Assembly (NCBI RefSeq): GCF_037975245.1
Contig: NC_092568.1
Coordinates: 18,807,001-18,871,000 of the forward strand
From: Apostichopus japonicus
Lineage: Eukaryota > Echinodermata > Holothuroidea > Aspidochirotida > Stichopodidae
Direction: 5' to 3'
Length of the DNA stretch: 64,000 nt
Shown: piece after piece, positions 13,161 through 22,729 of the stretch
Position numbering within the stretch: position 1 is the stretch's first letter
Layout: every line of letters starts with the position of its first letter
The notes under the pieces: model-generated
What the model saw: only the letters and a program-made list of their open reading frames with translations
The model's database searches: none
What the model was told of the DNA's origin: nothing
Program-made: the position numbers and the translations under genes

Positions 13161-13857
13161 ATACACAAGAAGAATATACAATCTCAATACTGGAATTAAA
13201 TAATGCACCACATAAATACAGCTTATGACATCAAGAAATCAAAGGGGAAGGATATAATGTTTCAAGGATGCTGGAAAATAAGACACAACAGAAGATGATC
13301 ATGGTTTCTGATCTATTAGGCTTCTTCTCCCTACTGCTACAAGGATGTAAGAGACCACAGGGACTCACACAACTCTTTAAGTTGTGATGACCTCTGACCC
13401 TTACTATGCCTAACTGTTATGTTGCCAGGAAATAAATACACCAGTGCATGAGAGGAGGTGAGAGACAGGACTGATTGATCGTGTCTATAGGGGTATTTAA
13501 TGTACATGTGATTCAAGAAGATAGATGTAAAATGTAGCATCGTTTGAACACTTCAAAGGGGACCCCTCCCCCACCCCCACACCCTCCCCACGTTCAAATC
13601 ATATCCCCTCCTGCCTCCTGGCAACGGATATGAACACCAGTATAAATAAACCGATACAGATATTTATACCCGCTGTGTGTGTAGGCCTATATACAATAAT
13701 ACAAAGCTGGCCATTCTCGATTGTTACTCCTTGATTGAATTTCCCCAACCTTGCCCACCTTGACTTAGAGGGTGGCCAAGCTTCTGATTCACAGTCATAG
13801 CTACTATCGAACAAAATGGACGGAAGCAATTTATCTCAATCTGGTGATGCAGATGTA

Positions 13858-16800
13858 TCAATAGCTGCTAATCCAACGAATGTCGCACAACCTGTCAATA
13901 AAAGTCTGGGAAAAGTGCTTGCCCCTGCCATATGTATGATCTCTTTTGTTCAGGATCATGTAAATGTGGCAATGTGTATTTGTATGGTCTGAGGTTTCTC
14001 TCCCATGCTGCTCCATATCTAATCCTACTGGTGACATTGGACAGAACATGGCAGATGGCTTCTTGAGAGGTGTTGAAGTAACTGGATCAGAAGTATCTGT
14101 AAAGATTACATAAAACATTTGTTACTAGATTGCAAGTATCCTGCTATAGCTACTATGGCTGTGACTAAAAATATACTTTTGTTTAGAACTTACCACACTT
14201 TTGCAGCGCTGGAAACTGATATTTCAATTTAAATGGTGTCATTGAGTTTAGAGGACATTGAAGTAGAAGATATTGAAGTTACAAGTATGTTGGTGAAACC
14301 AAGACCACCCTCAATAAGCAGTTCTAGTCACAGGTCAATACAATGAAAATGGAGACTCCAGTAGGGGAACACTTTCAGTTCCCCAATCATACCATTAAAG
14401 TAAGACATGTCCCAACAGGTAACTAAATTCGTAGACTAACCATCTCAGACATAGTATATACACCACAGCAGAGATAGAGAGAGTGGACGGAATGCCTTAG
14501 CACCATTCAACTGAATGGGCTCAATATACAAGAAGGACATGACTAACTTACATAGGCGTAGGAGGCGGGGGGGGGGGGGGGCTGCAGCCCCCCAACCAAA
14601 ATTTTTGGTGAAAATTCGGGCAATATGCTGAGAATTTTTCGGGCACCTACTTCAAAAAAGAATAATATGCAGTGTGTTTTGCACATTTTTTGGTGAAAAT
14701 TCGGGCAATATGCTGAGAATTTTTCGGGCACCTACTTCAAAAAAGAATAATATGCAGTGTGTTTTGCATATTTTTGGGTGAAAATTCGGGCAATATGCTG
14801 AGAATTTTTCGGACACCTACTGAAAAAGGATAATTTTCAGTGTGTTTTTCACATTTTTTGGTGAAAATTCGGGCAATATGCTGAGAATTTTTCGGGCACC
14901 TACTGAAAGAAGAATAATTTGCAATGTGTTTTCCACTTTTTTCGGTGAAAATTCGGGCAATATGCTGAGAATTTTCCGGGCACCTACTTAAAAAAAAAAG
15001 AATAATTTGCAGTGTGTTTTTCACATTTTTTGGTGAAAATTTGGGCAATATGCTGAGAATTTTTCAGGCACCTACTGAAAAAAGAATAATTTACAGTGTC
15101 TTTTCACATTTTTGGGTGAAAATTCGTGCAATATGCTGAGAATTTTTCAGGCACCTACTGAAAGAAGAATAATTTGCAATGTGTTTTCCACTTTTTTCGG
15201 TGAAAATTCGGGCAATATGCTGAGAATTTTTCGGGCACCTACTTAAAAAAAAAAATTTACAGTGTGTTTTCACATTTTTTGGTGAAAATTCGGGCAATAT
15301 GCTGAGAATTTTCCGGGCACCTACTTAAAAAAAAGAATAATTTGCAGTGTGTTTTTCACATTTTTTGGTGAAAATTTGGGCAATATGCTGAGAATTTTTC
15401 AGGCACCTACTGAAAGAAGAATAATTTGCAATGTATTTTTCACTTTTTGTTTGTGAAAATTCGGCAATAAGTTGAGAATTTTTCAGGCACCTACTGCAAG
15501 AAGAATATTTTGCAATGTGTTTTTCAATGTTTAAACTTATATTGTTATGATCATTTTTGTTTTACAGATTCCCCAATAATTTTAACCAATATGGAAGGCT
15601 AATAAGACGCAAAATGATTGTATGTTATTGGCATGTGATGTAATAACCGATGAATGCCTATATGATATGCACAACAACATGTTGATCGGTTATATTTTTC
15701 GGGCAAGTCGTTTCAGCCCCCCACAAATCAAACGAGGCTCCTACGCCTATGCTAACTTAATCCTGCTCCATCTCTGTATTCTGCCATAGTTCATTCCCCC
15801 TCTCTCCTTTCTTAATCATCGCTTTGTACTCCACAGTTTATCTAAATACCTCTGCTTTCCCTGACTCCTTTTTTTCAATACACCATAAACTTCTTTCTTT
15901 GTGTTCACCATGTCCTCTCTGTTCCAGGCTCTATTGTGTCTCTTGAATTACCTGTTACTAGTCAGTTTGCCTCTAAAGAAGATCCTCATAATATCAGGCC
16001 CACTGACTTTTATATAAATTCTCATACACATGTACGCTTTTTAGTGGATGAGCAATATGCTACCATTTGTTTCTTTTCTTTAGGAATTTAATGAGAATGA
16101 AATTGTATTATTTTTCTGATCACATCAGATCAGATATAAGATTAGCACTGCTCTTCCAGTCTGTTATTCATGCAAGGATAAACATATAAATTTACCTTCT
16201 CCTTTCTGAGTGTCAACTGATCTTTCTGTGGTGACAGCTGCTGAGAATGCCTCTGTTTGACTTTCGGCATCCTTCTGGAAAGATGCATTTGACACCTGTT
16301 CAATGAAACAAAAAAATTGTCCGTAAATCATATAACTCAAATAGTAACTTTACTGTACACCCCAAGCTTAATTGTATGCATAATGAATCTGGTAATGACC
16401 AAATCATTACAAACAAACATGTTTTTATCATACCTACCCAAGAAAAAATATGAAAGAGAAAAGTAACAAACAAACACTTTGGCAGATTTCAATAATAACA
16501 TATTGTTAACCCACAATGACTTAAACCCAGATAAGGATGATATATTCTTTCATACTCTTCTTCAACATATCCTAAAACCGTGGTACCTTTCAAGAAAATT
16601 GTGAGGATAATTTTGTGTTGCCCAACTGCTTGCTCAACAACCTGAGCTCACATGTCAATGTACAATTTACTATGTAAACTTCCTGTCTAAGTGAACTGAT
16701 TGGTTTCATATCACTAAAAGATGTCCAGTCTTTTGATCAAAGTTTGATGTACACTCATTATTTACCTACTGTGTAAACTTCCTGTTTATGTGAGCAGTTG

Positions 16801-18689
16801 GTTTCATGAGTGAGAATTGAGATGCTAGCTTACTCCATGACATAAGCCCACCATTGTGAAAAATTGCCTGTTTGCATGCATAGCTAGTTTTCAGACTACC
16901 ATTAACGCTAGATTACTCTCCACAAGAGATAGTTACGGTCACCAAATTTAATAGATTATAATTTTTGAACACTAAACATCAGATCATTTAGGGCTCTTAA
17001 AATGCAATCTGGATTTGGTTGCTAGGCGGGGCCGTATCCTAGCAACCAAAAAGTTTTCCAATTTTTTTTTGCCCAATTTCATCCTTTGAGACATATTGCA
17101 AGACACCATATCAATTTCAGGCAATTCTGAGAGGGTGGGCATGGAGGCCACTGTTGATTTGGCATGGATTGACCCATATATAAAAATATGATAACTTATC
17201 ACAACATTATAGCATCAGTCCTACACAAAAAACTGGTACTTTCTTACCTCCAGGCATGGCAATATAAAGGTTTATATAGGTGTAGCTATATGTACTAATA
17301 TGTTCCCTCAATTTGTGAGGCTAATTTACCTTAGTTCTTGCATAGCAGTTGGGTTCCTTCAAAAATCCCAAACGCAGAAATGTACACATGATTGAGTCAG
17401 TAGATAGCATATACACCCCGTTGCCCAAATGAACCATTAAAACTTGATTGCGTATATGCTGGCTGTGGCTGACCTTAGAAAAACCTAAGGTATAGTTGCA
17501 TATGTAGCGGTGTGAAAACATGTGAATCAGTTAGGAGTGATTCTAAAGTATTTATGTAGATGCATTATTTTTATAGGAAAACTGCAGGTCCATGTGGTTG
17601 TACTTGTACAGCACAGTAGGCCTTCCTCACTGGTGCATATTACAAAATTAGGGGATGCAGTTACTTTGAACACTAAATTCAGATATTTATTACTATACTG
17701 TAGGCCTTAGTTCTATATATGCCTAGTTAATTATGACTGGGCAAAGATGAGGCTTCAAACTTCTTTCTTTTTTTCAAATGCTCATTCACAAGAATATCTT
17801 CTTCAAACAAGGACAGCTGATAACAATTTAGAACCTGGAGGGGGTGGGGATGAACAGATCACCTAGGCCTAGTGGTTAGAAAATATATTTCCATCAATTT
17901 GTTGAGGCAAAAACAGTTTACTTTTTGGTGATGAAAAGGCCCAGCTTTCCATTGCATAAATATGAGTCAGCCTTCTTTAGAAAGGATACTTTCATTTTTA
18001 ACTGTATACAGTATCTTCATGACAAGCATTCACAAACAGTGATGATGCTGACTCAGTAATACAACTTACTGCTATTTTGTGCTAGGATAAGTATGATAAG
18101 GTTAGCATACGCTAGGTCCATTGGAAAAATAATGAATGATAGGCCTAGTTACATAGCCTAGGCATATCAAATCATGTATGTTACAAATACAATAGCATAC
18201 TAGACACTGCGAAGTTCGAACACCTAAGCCTTAAAATACCCCAATACTCCAATATCTTCATTTTATTGACAAATATATACGTACATACTTGCACACAGGT
18301 CATTTTGGAGAGGAAATAACTGTAGCTTCGTAGTTTTTAGTGATATTGGCTTTTGCTTGTAGGTTATCATGGTGAAATCGTGTATTTCTTAGGGGTGTCC
18401 GAACTTCGCAGTATTCTGTACTTCGCAATACTGATAGGCTATACATGTAACCTAGGACAACTACCATATACAGTTTTAGCCTAGCTTAGCAAATCATTAC
18501 CTTTTTGTGTGATCCTGAAGCAAATGTCCTGCGAAATATACGTTGCTCACAGAAGTCAAATCATGGACATGTTTGTAGAGTTCTTTCTCCATTTGCCAGC
18601 TTACTGTACATAGGAACGTAGAAGATAGATCTTCGTGGCATCTCTTCGTCGCTGTTGTTCCTTTGCACTGCTGTTTTTGTCAGGTCCAT
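13858..18689 (-). CDS. Tentative spliced gene, unknown product, interrupted by TGA
   Basis: Three minus-strand blocks join in one frame. Block 1 is 18689..18501, starting ATG (MDLTKTAV) and ending in the donor AAAAAG|GTAATG. Block 2 is 16295..16196, with acceptor TTTCATTGAACAG and donor GAGAAG|GTAAAT. Block 3 is 14096..13858, with acceptor AATCTTTACAG, ending at TGA. Phases agree at both junctions (0 and 1). A TGA at 18563..18561 interrupts block 1 after codon 42; the frame then resumes as FDFCEQRIFRR. The product would be Ser/Thr-rich (QKDAESQTEAF, DTSDPVTSTPLKKP) with no domain I recognise. Block 3 also has a second good-looking frame (WERNLRPYKYTLPHLHD), so the true frame there is uncertain. 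A TCACGTGA-type E-box core near 19010 and a CCAAT motif farther upstream are possible promoter parts. It may be a pseudogene or a wrong model. Confidence 0.3.
14275..14400 (+). pseudogene. Penelope-like GIY-YIG remnant (third copy)
   Basis: Plus-strand conceptual reading gives YKYVGETKTTLNKQF, a stop, and then PVGEHFQFPNHTIK. The Y-VGET core and the EHF-x-x-PNH motif match the GIY-YIG endonuclease at the C-terminus of Penelope-like retroelements, and the same motifs occur in the remnants at 21.1 kb and 62.4 kb. It is short and broken by an in-frame stop; upstream RT sequence is not recognisable. Confidence 0.6.
14551..15751. mobile_element. 1,201-bp TIR element with 8-bp target duplication and internal satellite
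   Basis: The ends are inverted repeats: CATAGGCGTAGGAGGC at 14551 and GGCTCCTACGCCTATG ending at 15751. The flanks carry a perfect 8-bp direct repeat, CTAACTTA (14543-14550 and 15752-15759). A poly-G/poly-C pair (GGGGGGCTGCAGCCCCCC) follows the left end and CAGCCCCCC lies near the right end. Most of the interior is an ~84-bp tandem array. An 8-bp duplication is typical of hAT-like elements, but no transposase is present and the superfamily is inferred only from duplication length. Confidence 0.85.
14600..15530 (+). repeat. ~84-bp satellite, about 11 copies
   Basis: GGTGAAAATTCGGGCAATAT recurs at 14607, 14692, 14777, 14860, 14944, 15032, 15113, 15199, 15281 and 15367, with a weaker copy near 15450. 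Each copy also carries GAGAATTTTTCGGGCACCTA and GAATAATTTGCAGTGTGTTT. Open minus-strand frames in this span are repeat translations. Confidence 0.95.
15760..17013. other. Presumed intronic/intergenic DNA
   Basis: Apart from the tentative exon at 16196-16295, only a minor direct repeat is seen: TGTAAACTTCCTGT with GGTTTCAT at ~16670-16711 and again ~98 bp later. Confidence 0.4.
17014..17050. promoter_or_regulatory. Perfect 13-bp dyad resembling spaced RFX half-sites
   Basis: TTTGGTTGCTAGG, an 11-base spacer, then CCTAGCAACCAAA. GTTGCTA and TAGCAAC resemble the halves of an RFX-type X-box, but the spacer is much longer than the 1-3 bases usual there. It could equally be a cruciform-forming relic of a small TIR element. 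Function is unproven. Confidence 0.35.
18206..18412. mobile_element. Possible small TIR element (207 bp)
   Basis: The left end is ACTGCGAAGTTCGAACACC. The right end, reverse-complemented, is ACTGCGAAGTTCGGACACC. No convincing target duplication is visible. It has no coding capacity. Confidence 0.5.
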
Positions 18690-19101
18690 GCAACAAAGGC
18701 CTTTCTCCACTTAAACCTAGCCTACGCTCGTTCCAGGATAAGGTCGTTTTATTTCGCCCGATTCTCCTTGCCCTGATCCTTTTTCCATGATTGTCACAAT
18801 ACTCTAATCGAATGTATTTGGACGAAAATCGTACAGTATTCTTTACTCAAAAGGCACACAAACAACAAACTATCGAGGACGAAAGTCCTATGCGGTAAAC
18901 AGTACAGTAAACTGAAATGCTGTGTTATAACATTATGTGTGCATGGGTACGGGCTTGTTGCGCATACGCTTGCCTGTGCTATTCACTGATCTAAATTTGC
19001 CACCGAGGTCACGTGATTAATAGGGGTCCCAGTAAACCTCGCTGAAACCTCGATAATGCCAGCGCCCTCAAAAAAAAGTCTACGAGCGATATCGCCTTTA
19101 A

Positions 19102-20132
19102 TAAATAGGGATACCTTGCTGTGGCTACTTCTTGAGTTTCAAATGGGACGACTGGTTTGATTACCTCCTTCAGGGTTTTATTTTCAGGAGAGTGAAGCTT
19201 TGTCTATTTATTTCATTTTTCTGGTAGAAAAGAAGAAATTAAACACATATTGGGTAATTTTATGAAGTTTAAAGTGGCTGCACAGTTTCAAACAGTTGTA
19301 TTTTTCGTATATAAAAATAAGAAAGAAGCAATTCCCTGTGTACCTACATGTAGGGCAGTGTTGACAGACCACCAGTTAAATTTGATGACTGCAGTCCGTT
19401 CCACTAATCCTGCTCTAGACTAACAAGATCTTTTTTTCAAAATTTGATCCCTGTAAAGAATACACAAAAATGAGAACTAAGTCGACAGAGTCATTGCTGC
19501 CACTAAGTACTAAGGCCCACACAAAAGTTGGGAATTAAACAAACAACAGCAGCATGAGTCAATATATTTTGGAAAATAAAGCTTCATATAAATATCACAG
19601 ATTTTTGGTTTGCAAAACATTGCCAAATCACAAACAGTTCTTCAACCTGTTCTAAGTTTCATGCAGCAACAAAGGCAGGTAACAATATGGCCTACTAGTA
19701 CACTGTACAGTATCATGCCTGGGTCTGATGTTGTGAATCTAACCACAGAAATTAACCTTTCTTAGGCAGTTTAAGGCTCCTACAAAAATTTAAGCTCTGT
19801 GTACAAAGTCAGTTAACTAGGCATAGTAAAACATTGATTTGTATAGAGCTGCAGTGGACTAGGCTAGCTTATACACGAAGTCAAATGCTGGTATTCAGTG
19901 TAGCTTCATTGTCATTCATACATACATTACTAAATGCTAGTAGCCTTGTACTACTGTATGTATTACATACATAACATTAGCATAACGTTAGGCGCACAAT
20001 CATTGAGTAGGCTAGTTCTAACTAACGCTACGCTGAACACTAAATAGAGGCGTGAAATTACCTAAAATATGTCGTTTACTACACAAATATCTCAGACCTT
20101 GCTGATGTGTGAATTTTTATCAATGACACTTA
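19102..20132. other. Intergenic, nothing recognised
   Basis: AT-rich sequence with no exon signal that I could support on either strand. Confidence 0.4.
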
Positions 20133-20275
20133 CCTTGAACATTTGGGTTAAAGTTTTTCAGCACCCATCATTTTTTTCTTGCACGTAAGCGTCCATCAAC
20201 AGTATTGAACCTGTTGTCGTCGGCTCAGCACGGCGTCTCTGAAGAATTCACGTGATAGTTATTGACCAATCAGCA
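20133..20275 (-). promoter_or_regulatory. Possible minus-strand promoter and 5' UTR exon
   Basis: On the minus strand a CCAAT-type element (GCTGATTGGTCAAT) is followed by TCACGTGA, an E-box palindrome bound by bHLH-ZIP factors. About 100 bases later comes a strong donor, GTTCAAG|GTAAGTG, at ~20133. No substantial open frame lies before the donor, so this would be an untranslated leader exon. A link to the tentative gene at 13.9-18.7 kb is possible but unproven. Confidence 0.3.
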
Positions 20276-20699
20276 GTCAAAGCAGGCTTGATCAGAATAA
20301 GGTGTGAAATATTTTTAGTAGTTTCCGAAACTGGCGCCTTTATGCATGTTTATGTACTGCCCACGCTCAGCCTAATAACCACGCCTACACCGTCAGCTAT
20401 GAACCAATAATGTGCTTGCTTACTGCAGGCAGTTGCCTTTGAGTGCAGCGATTGGGCCTTGCACAAAAGCAGGCCATGTAGTGTTGACGAATTGGTATAT
20501 GCAAGGAGCTAAAAACCATATGTAACGAACAGTTTGTGATTGAGGCATATGCACGGAACTGCATGTATAACAACGTAAGTGCTGTATAACACGATAAGCT
20601 AAAAGTAAGCGTTTACTTTACAACCACAGAAACATTTTGAATTTGGCTTCTGTAAACAGAAAACAAAAAAAAATACTTATATTGTTTTGTTATCTTCTT

Positions 20700-21075
20700 G
20701 ACGAAGTTAGAACGTAATATTTACGTATTTCACCAACGACGTATTTATGTAATATTCAAACGTTAATATAGCGAAATGTACTGTCGTTTATACAACGTAA
20801 AGTCTGATACGTCATGAGGTACCTAAACTGCAACGTTATGTCAACGTAAAACTTAACGTTGTGTGGACGTAATATTCAAACGTAAATATAACGAAATGTG
20901 CTAACGTTTATACAACGTAAAGTATGTTACGTCATGAGGTAACTAAACTGCAACGTAATGTCAACGTAAAACTTTACGTTGTGTGGACGTAATATATAAA
21001 CGTAAATATAACGAGACGTGAAACTGTTAATACAACGTTTTTAAAAACGTAACCTTTATTTAACGTTATTTAAAC
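20700..21075 (-). repeat. ACGTT-rich 120-bp tandem repeat
   Basis: GTAATATTCAAACGT recurs at 20749, 20869 and (diverged) 20989, giving an exact 120-bp period. Each unit holds five to seven ACGT palindromes (AACGTT, TTACGTT, CAACGTAA). The tract runs directly into the last codons and stop of the adjacent Penelope-like frame. Confidence 0.85.
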
Positions 21076-21650
21076 GTTAATTTGAAACGTTTTAAGAACG
21101 TTGAGATCCCTGTTGAGCCCATTGTTGTGTGTGTTGAGGCGTAAGATGGTTTTTAGTTCCCGGTTGCTTCTTTCATGAGCGGTTTTGAAGAAGCCGTATA
21201 GAATGACAAATTTGAGGTCAGATAAGTTGTGATTGGGGAGATTAAAATGTTCGGCAACAGGGAAACCTGGGTTATTATTGCGGATACTTAGTTTGTGATT
21301 ATTTAAGCGGAGTCTGAACTTTGTGCTGGTTTCGCCAATATAGGTGACCTGGGGGCACTTGCAACAATACAAGCAGGTAGATGACATTGGCTGAGTCGAA
21401 ACCAAATCTACCAGGTCTCAGAGTAGTGCCTGAGGCCCGGTGGAGGAAAGCGGGGGAGGGGTCGAGGTGTGTGCACACCAAGCATCTAGGTTTGTTACAG
21501 GGGATGTTACCACTGTCAGGTTCATTACTGGGTGGGGCGAGATTAGTGCGAACCAGCACTGAGCGGATGTTACGGGGTTGTCTATATGCTATGACTGGGG
21601 GGGGGGGCTTTGAAGAGTTCAGCTATTGTGGGGTCCGAACCTAGAGTGCC
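21070..21650 (-). pseudogene. Penelope-like retroelement, C-terminal GIY-YIG fragment
   Basis: Penelope-like elements encode a reverse transcriptase joined to a C-terminal GIY-YIG endonuclease. The 5' part (~21640..21370) reads through QPRNIRSVLVRTNLAPP and the Cys-rich PCNKPRCLVC. After a frameshift near 21370-21380 the GIY-YIG part continues with CCKCPQVTYIGETSTKFRLR, AEHFNLPNH and NRELKTILRL, ending at 21070. The RT domain is absent, so this is a truncated, inactive copy. Its stop codon lies inside an AACGTT motif that continues into the tandem repeat downstream. Confidence 0.85.
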
Positions 21651-21663
21651 CCAAGATTGTTTG

Positions 21664-21772
<109 letters not shown>

Positions 21773-21779
21773 GTAAAAA

Positions 21780-22729
21780 GTAGCAATCCGGGGTAATATA
21801 TTAAAGGAGTGTAAATCAAATATATTATATATCTGGAAAAGTTTATTTATAATTTCCCACTCGTTTTAAGGTATTTATTTAACCTGTTTATTTGTATAAA
21901 AGGCTAAATTTTGCAGTTGGGAGATTTAACAATAAAAGCAAAACATTTATTAGGACAATATTTCGTTTTGGCCTAATTATAGAACTAATTTATAGTCTAA
22001 ATACGCCTCAGAATGCACCATTTGACATAAAAACCTCTTACATGGTAGTTGCATTCATCCATCCACCTCAAAGCCACACCTTTTCTTTGTAACATGTTTT
22101 ATTCATCTAGGTTCAAGCCTACCTAAACAATTCGAGGGTAACTGGCAATTTGCCCCTCACACCATTCCCCTCCCCCAGCTTTGAAATCCGGTGCACGGCA
22201 CCGAGCTCATGGTATAAACCATGAGATCACTTGTTGAAGTTCTATTTTAGCCAAACCGTTCTTGGTTCTTTCCCACTTTCCTTATAATTTTACCAGTCAG
22301 TTTTCTGTTGTTCATTATATGTATTTTGTGAAAATTTTTAAAAGGGGTATTAAGTTTCATCAAATGCAATCTTACTTTGAACAAACCTTAGAAATTAGAT
22401 AATCTAGCATAAAATGTCTGTATTAAAATCTTTGTTGGTATGTCTTGAAGTCAATTTTAACCTTCACGTATCATATTTACTATACAGCTATACATTCCTC
22501 TCAGGAATAGCAACTTATTTGAGGTTTTAGAACGCATTGAGTATAGAAGCAATTCTGCTCGTATTCTTTGCATGTATGTATTATACTGACATATAAATGT
22601 AATAATGTATTAAAATATTAAAACACATGGCTGATGTAAATTGATTTTGTTTCGCAATAGATGTTTTATAAAATAGACTATTTCAATAACATTTAAGTCA
22701 AGCTTTTATCTTTTGGTTTCTTGTTTTAG
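21780..22729. other. Upstream/intron sequence of the collagen gene
   Basis: No first exon with a signal peptide or membrane anchor could be identified here, although the exon at 22730 has an upstream acceptor, so at least one earlier exon should exist. Confidence 0.35.

Larger units (their letters stand above)
11056..19097. mobile_element. Candidate TTAA-flanked TIR element or composite (8.0 kb)
   Basis: The left end at 11056 reads AGGTGGGATCGCTCGTA. The right end, reverse-complemented from 19097, reads AGGCGATATCGCTCGTA: 14 of 17 match, with ATCGCTCGTA perfect. TTAA sits immediately outside both ends (11052-11055 and 19098-19101). TTAA targets are typical of Kolobok and piggyBac superfamilies, and AGG termini fit Kolobok. 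Against this, the inverted repeats are short, the interval is long and holds other insertions, and no transposase was recognised. Confidence 0.35.

Noticed and set aside
13814-13931. Plus-strand start MDGSNLSQSGDADV with a possible GTATGA donor
   Set aside because: Good-looking context, but it overlaps the tentative minus-strand exon antisense and no downstream plus-strand exon in phase was found.
14543-15297. Long minus-strand open frames rich in Asn, His, Ile and Pro
   Set aside because: They are direct translations of the 84-bp satellite; the same peptide recurs with the repeat period and there is no start or splice context.
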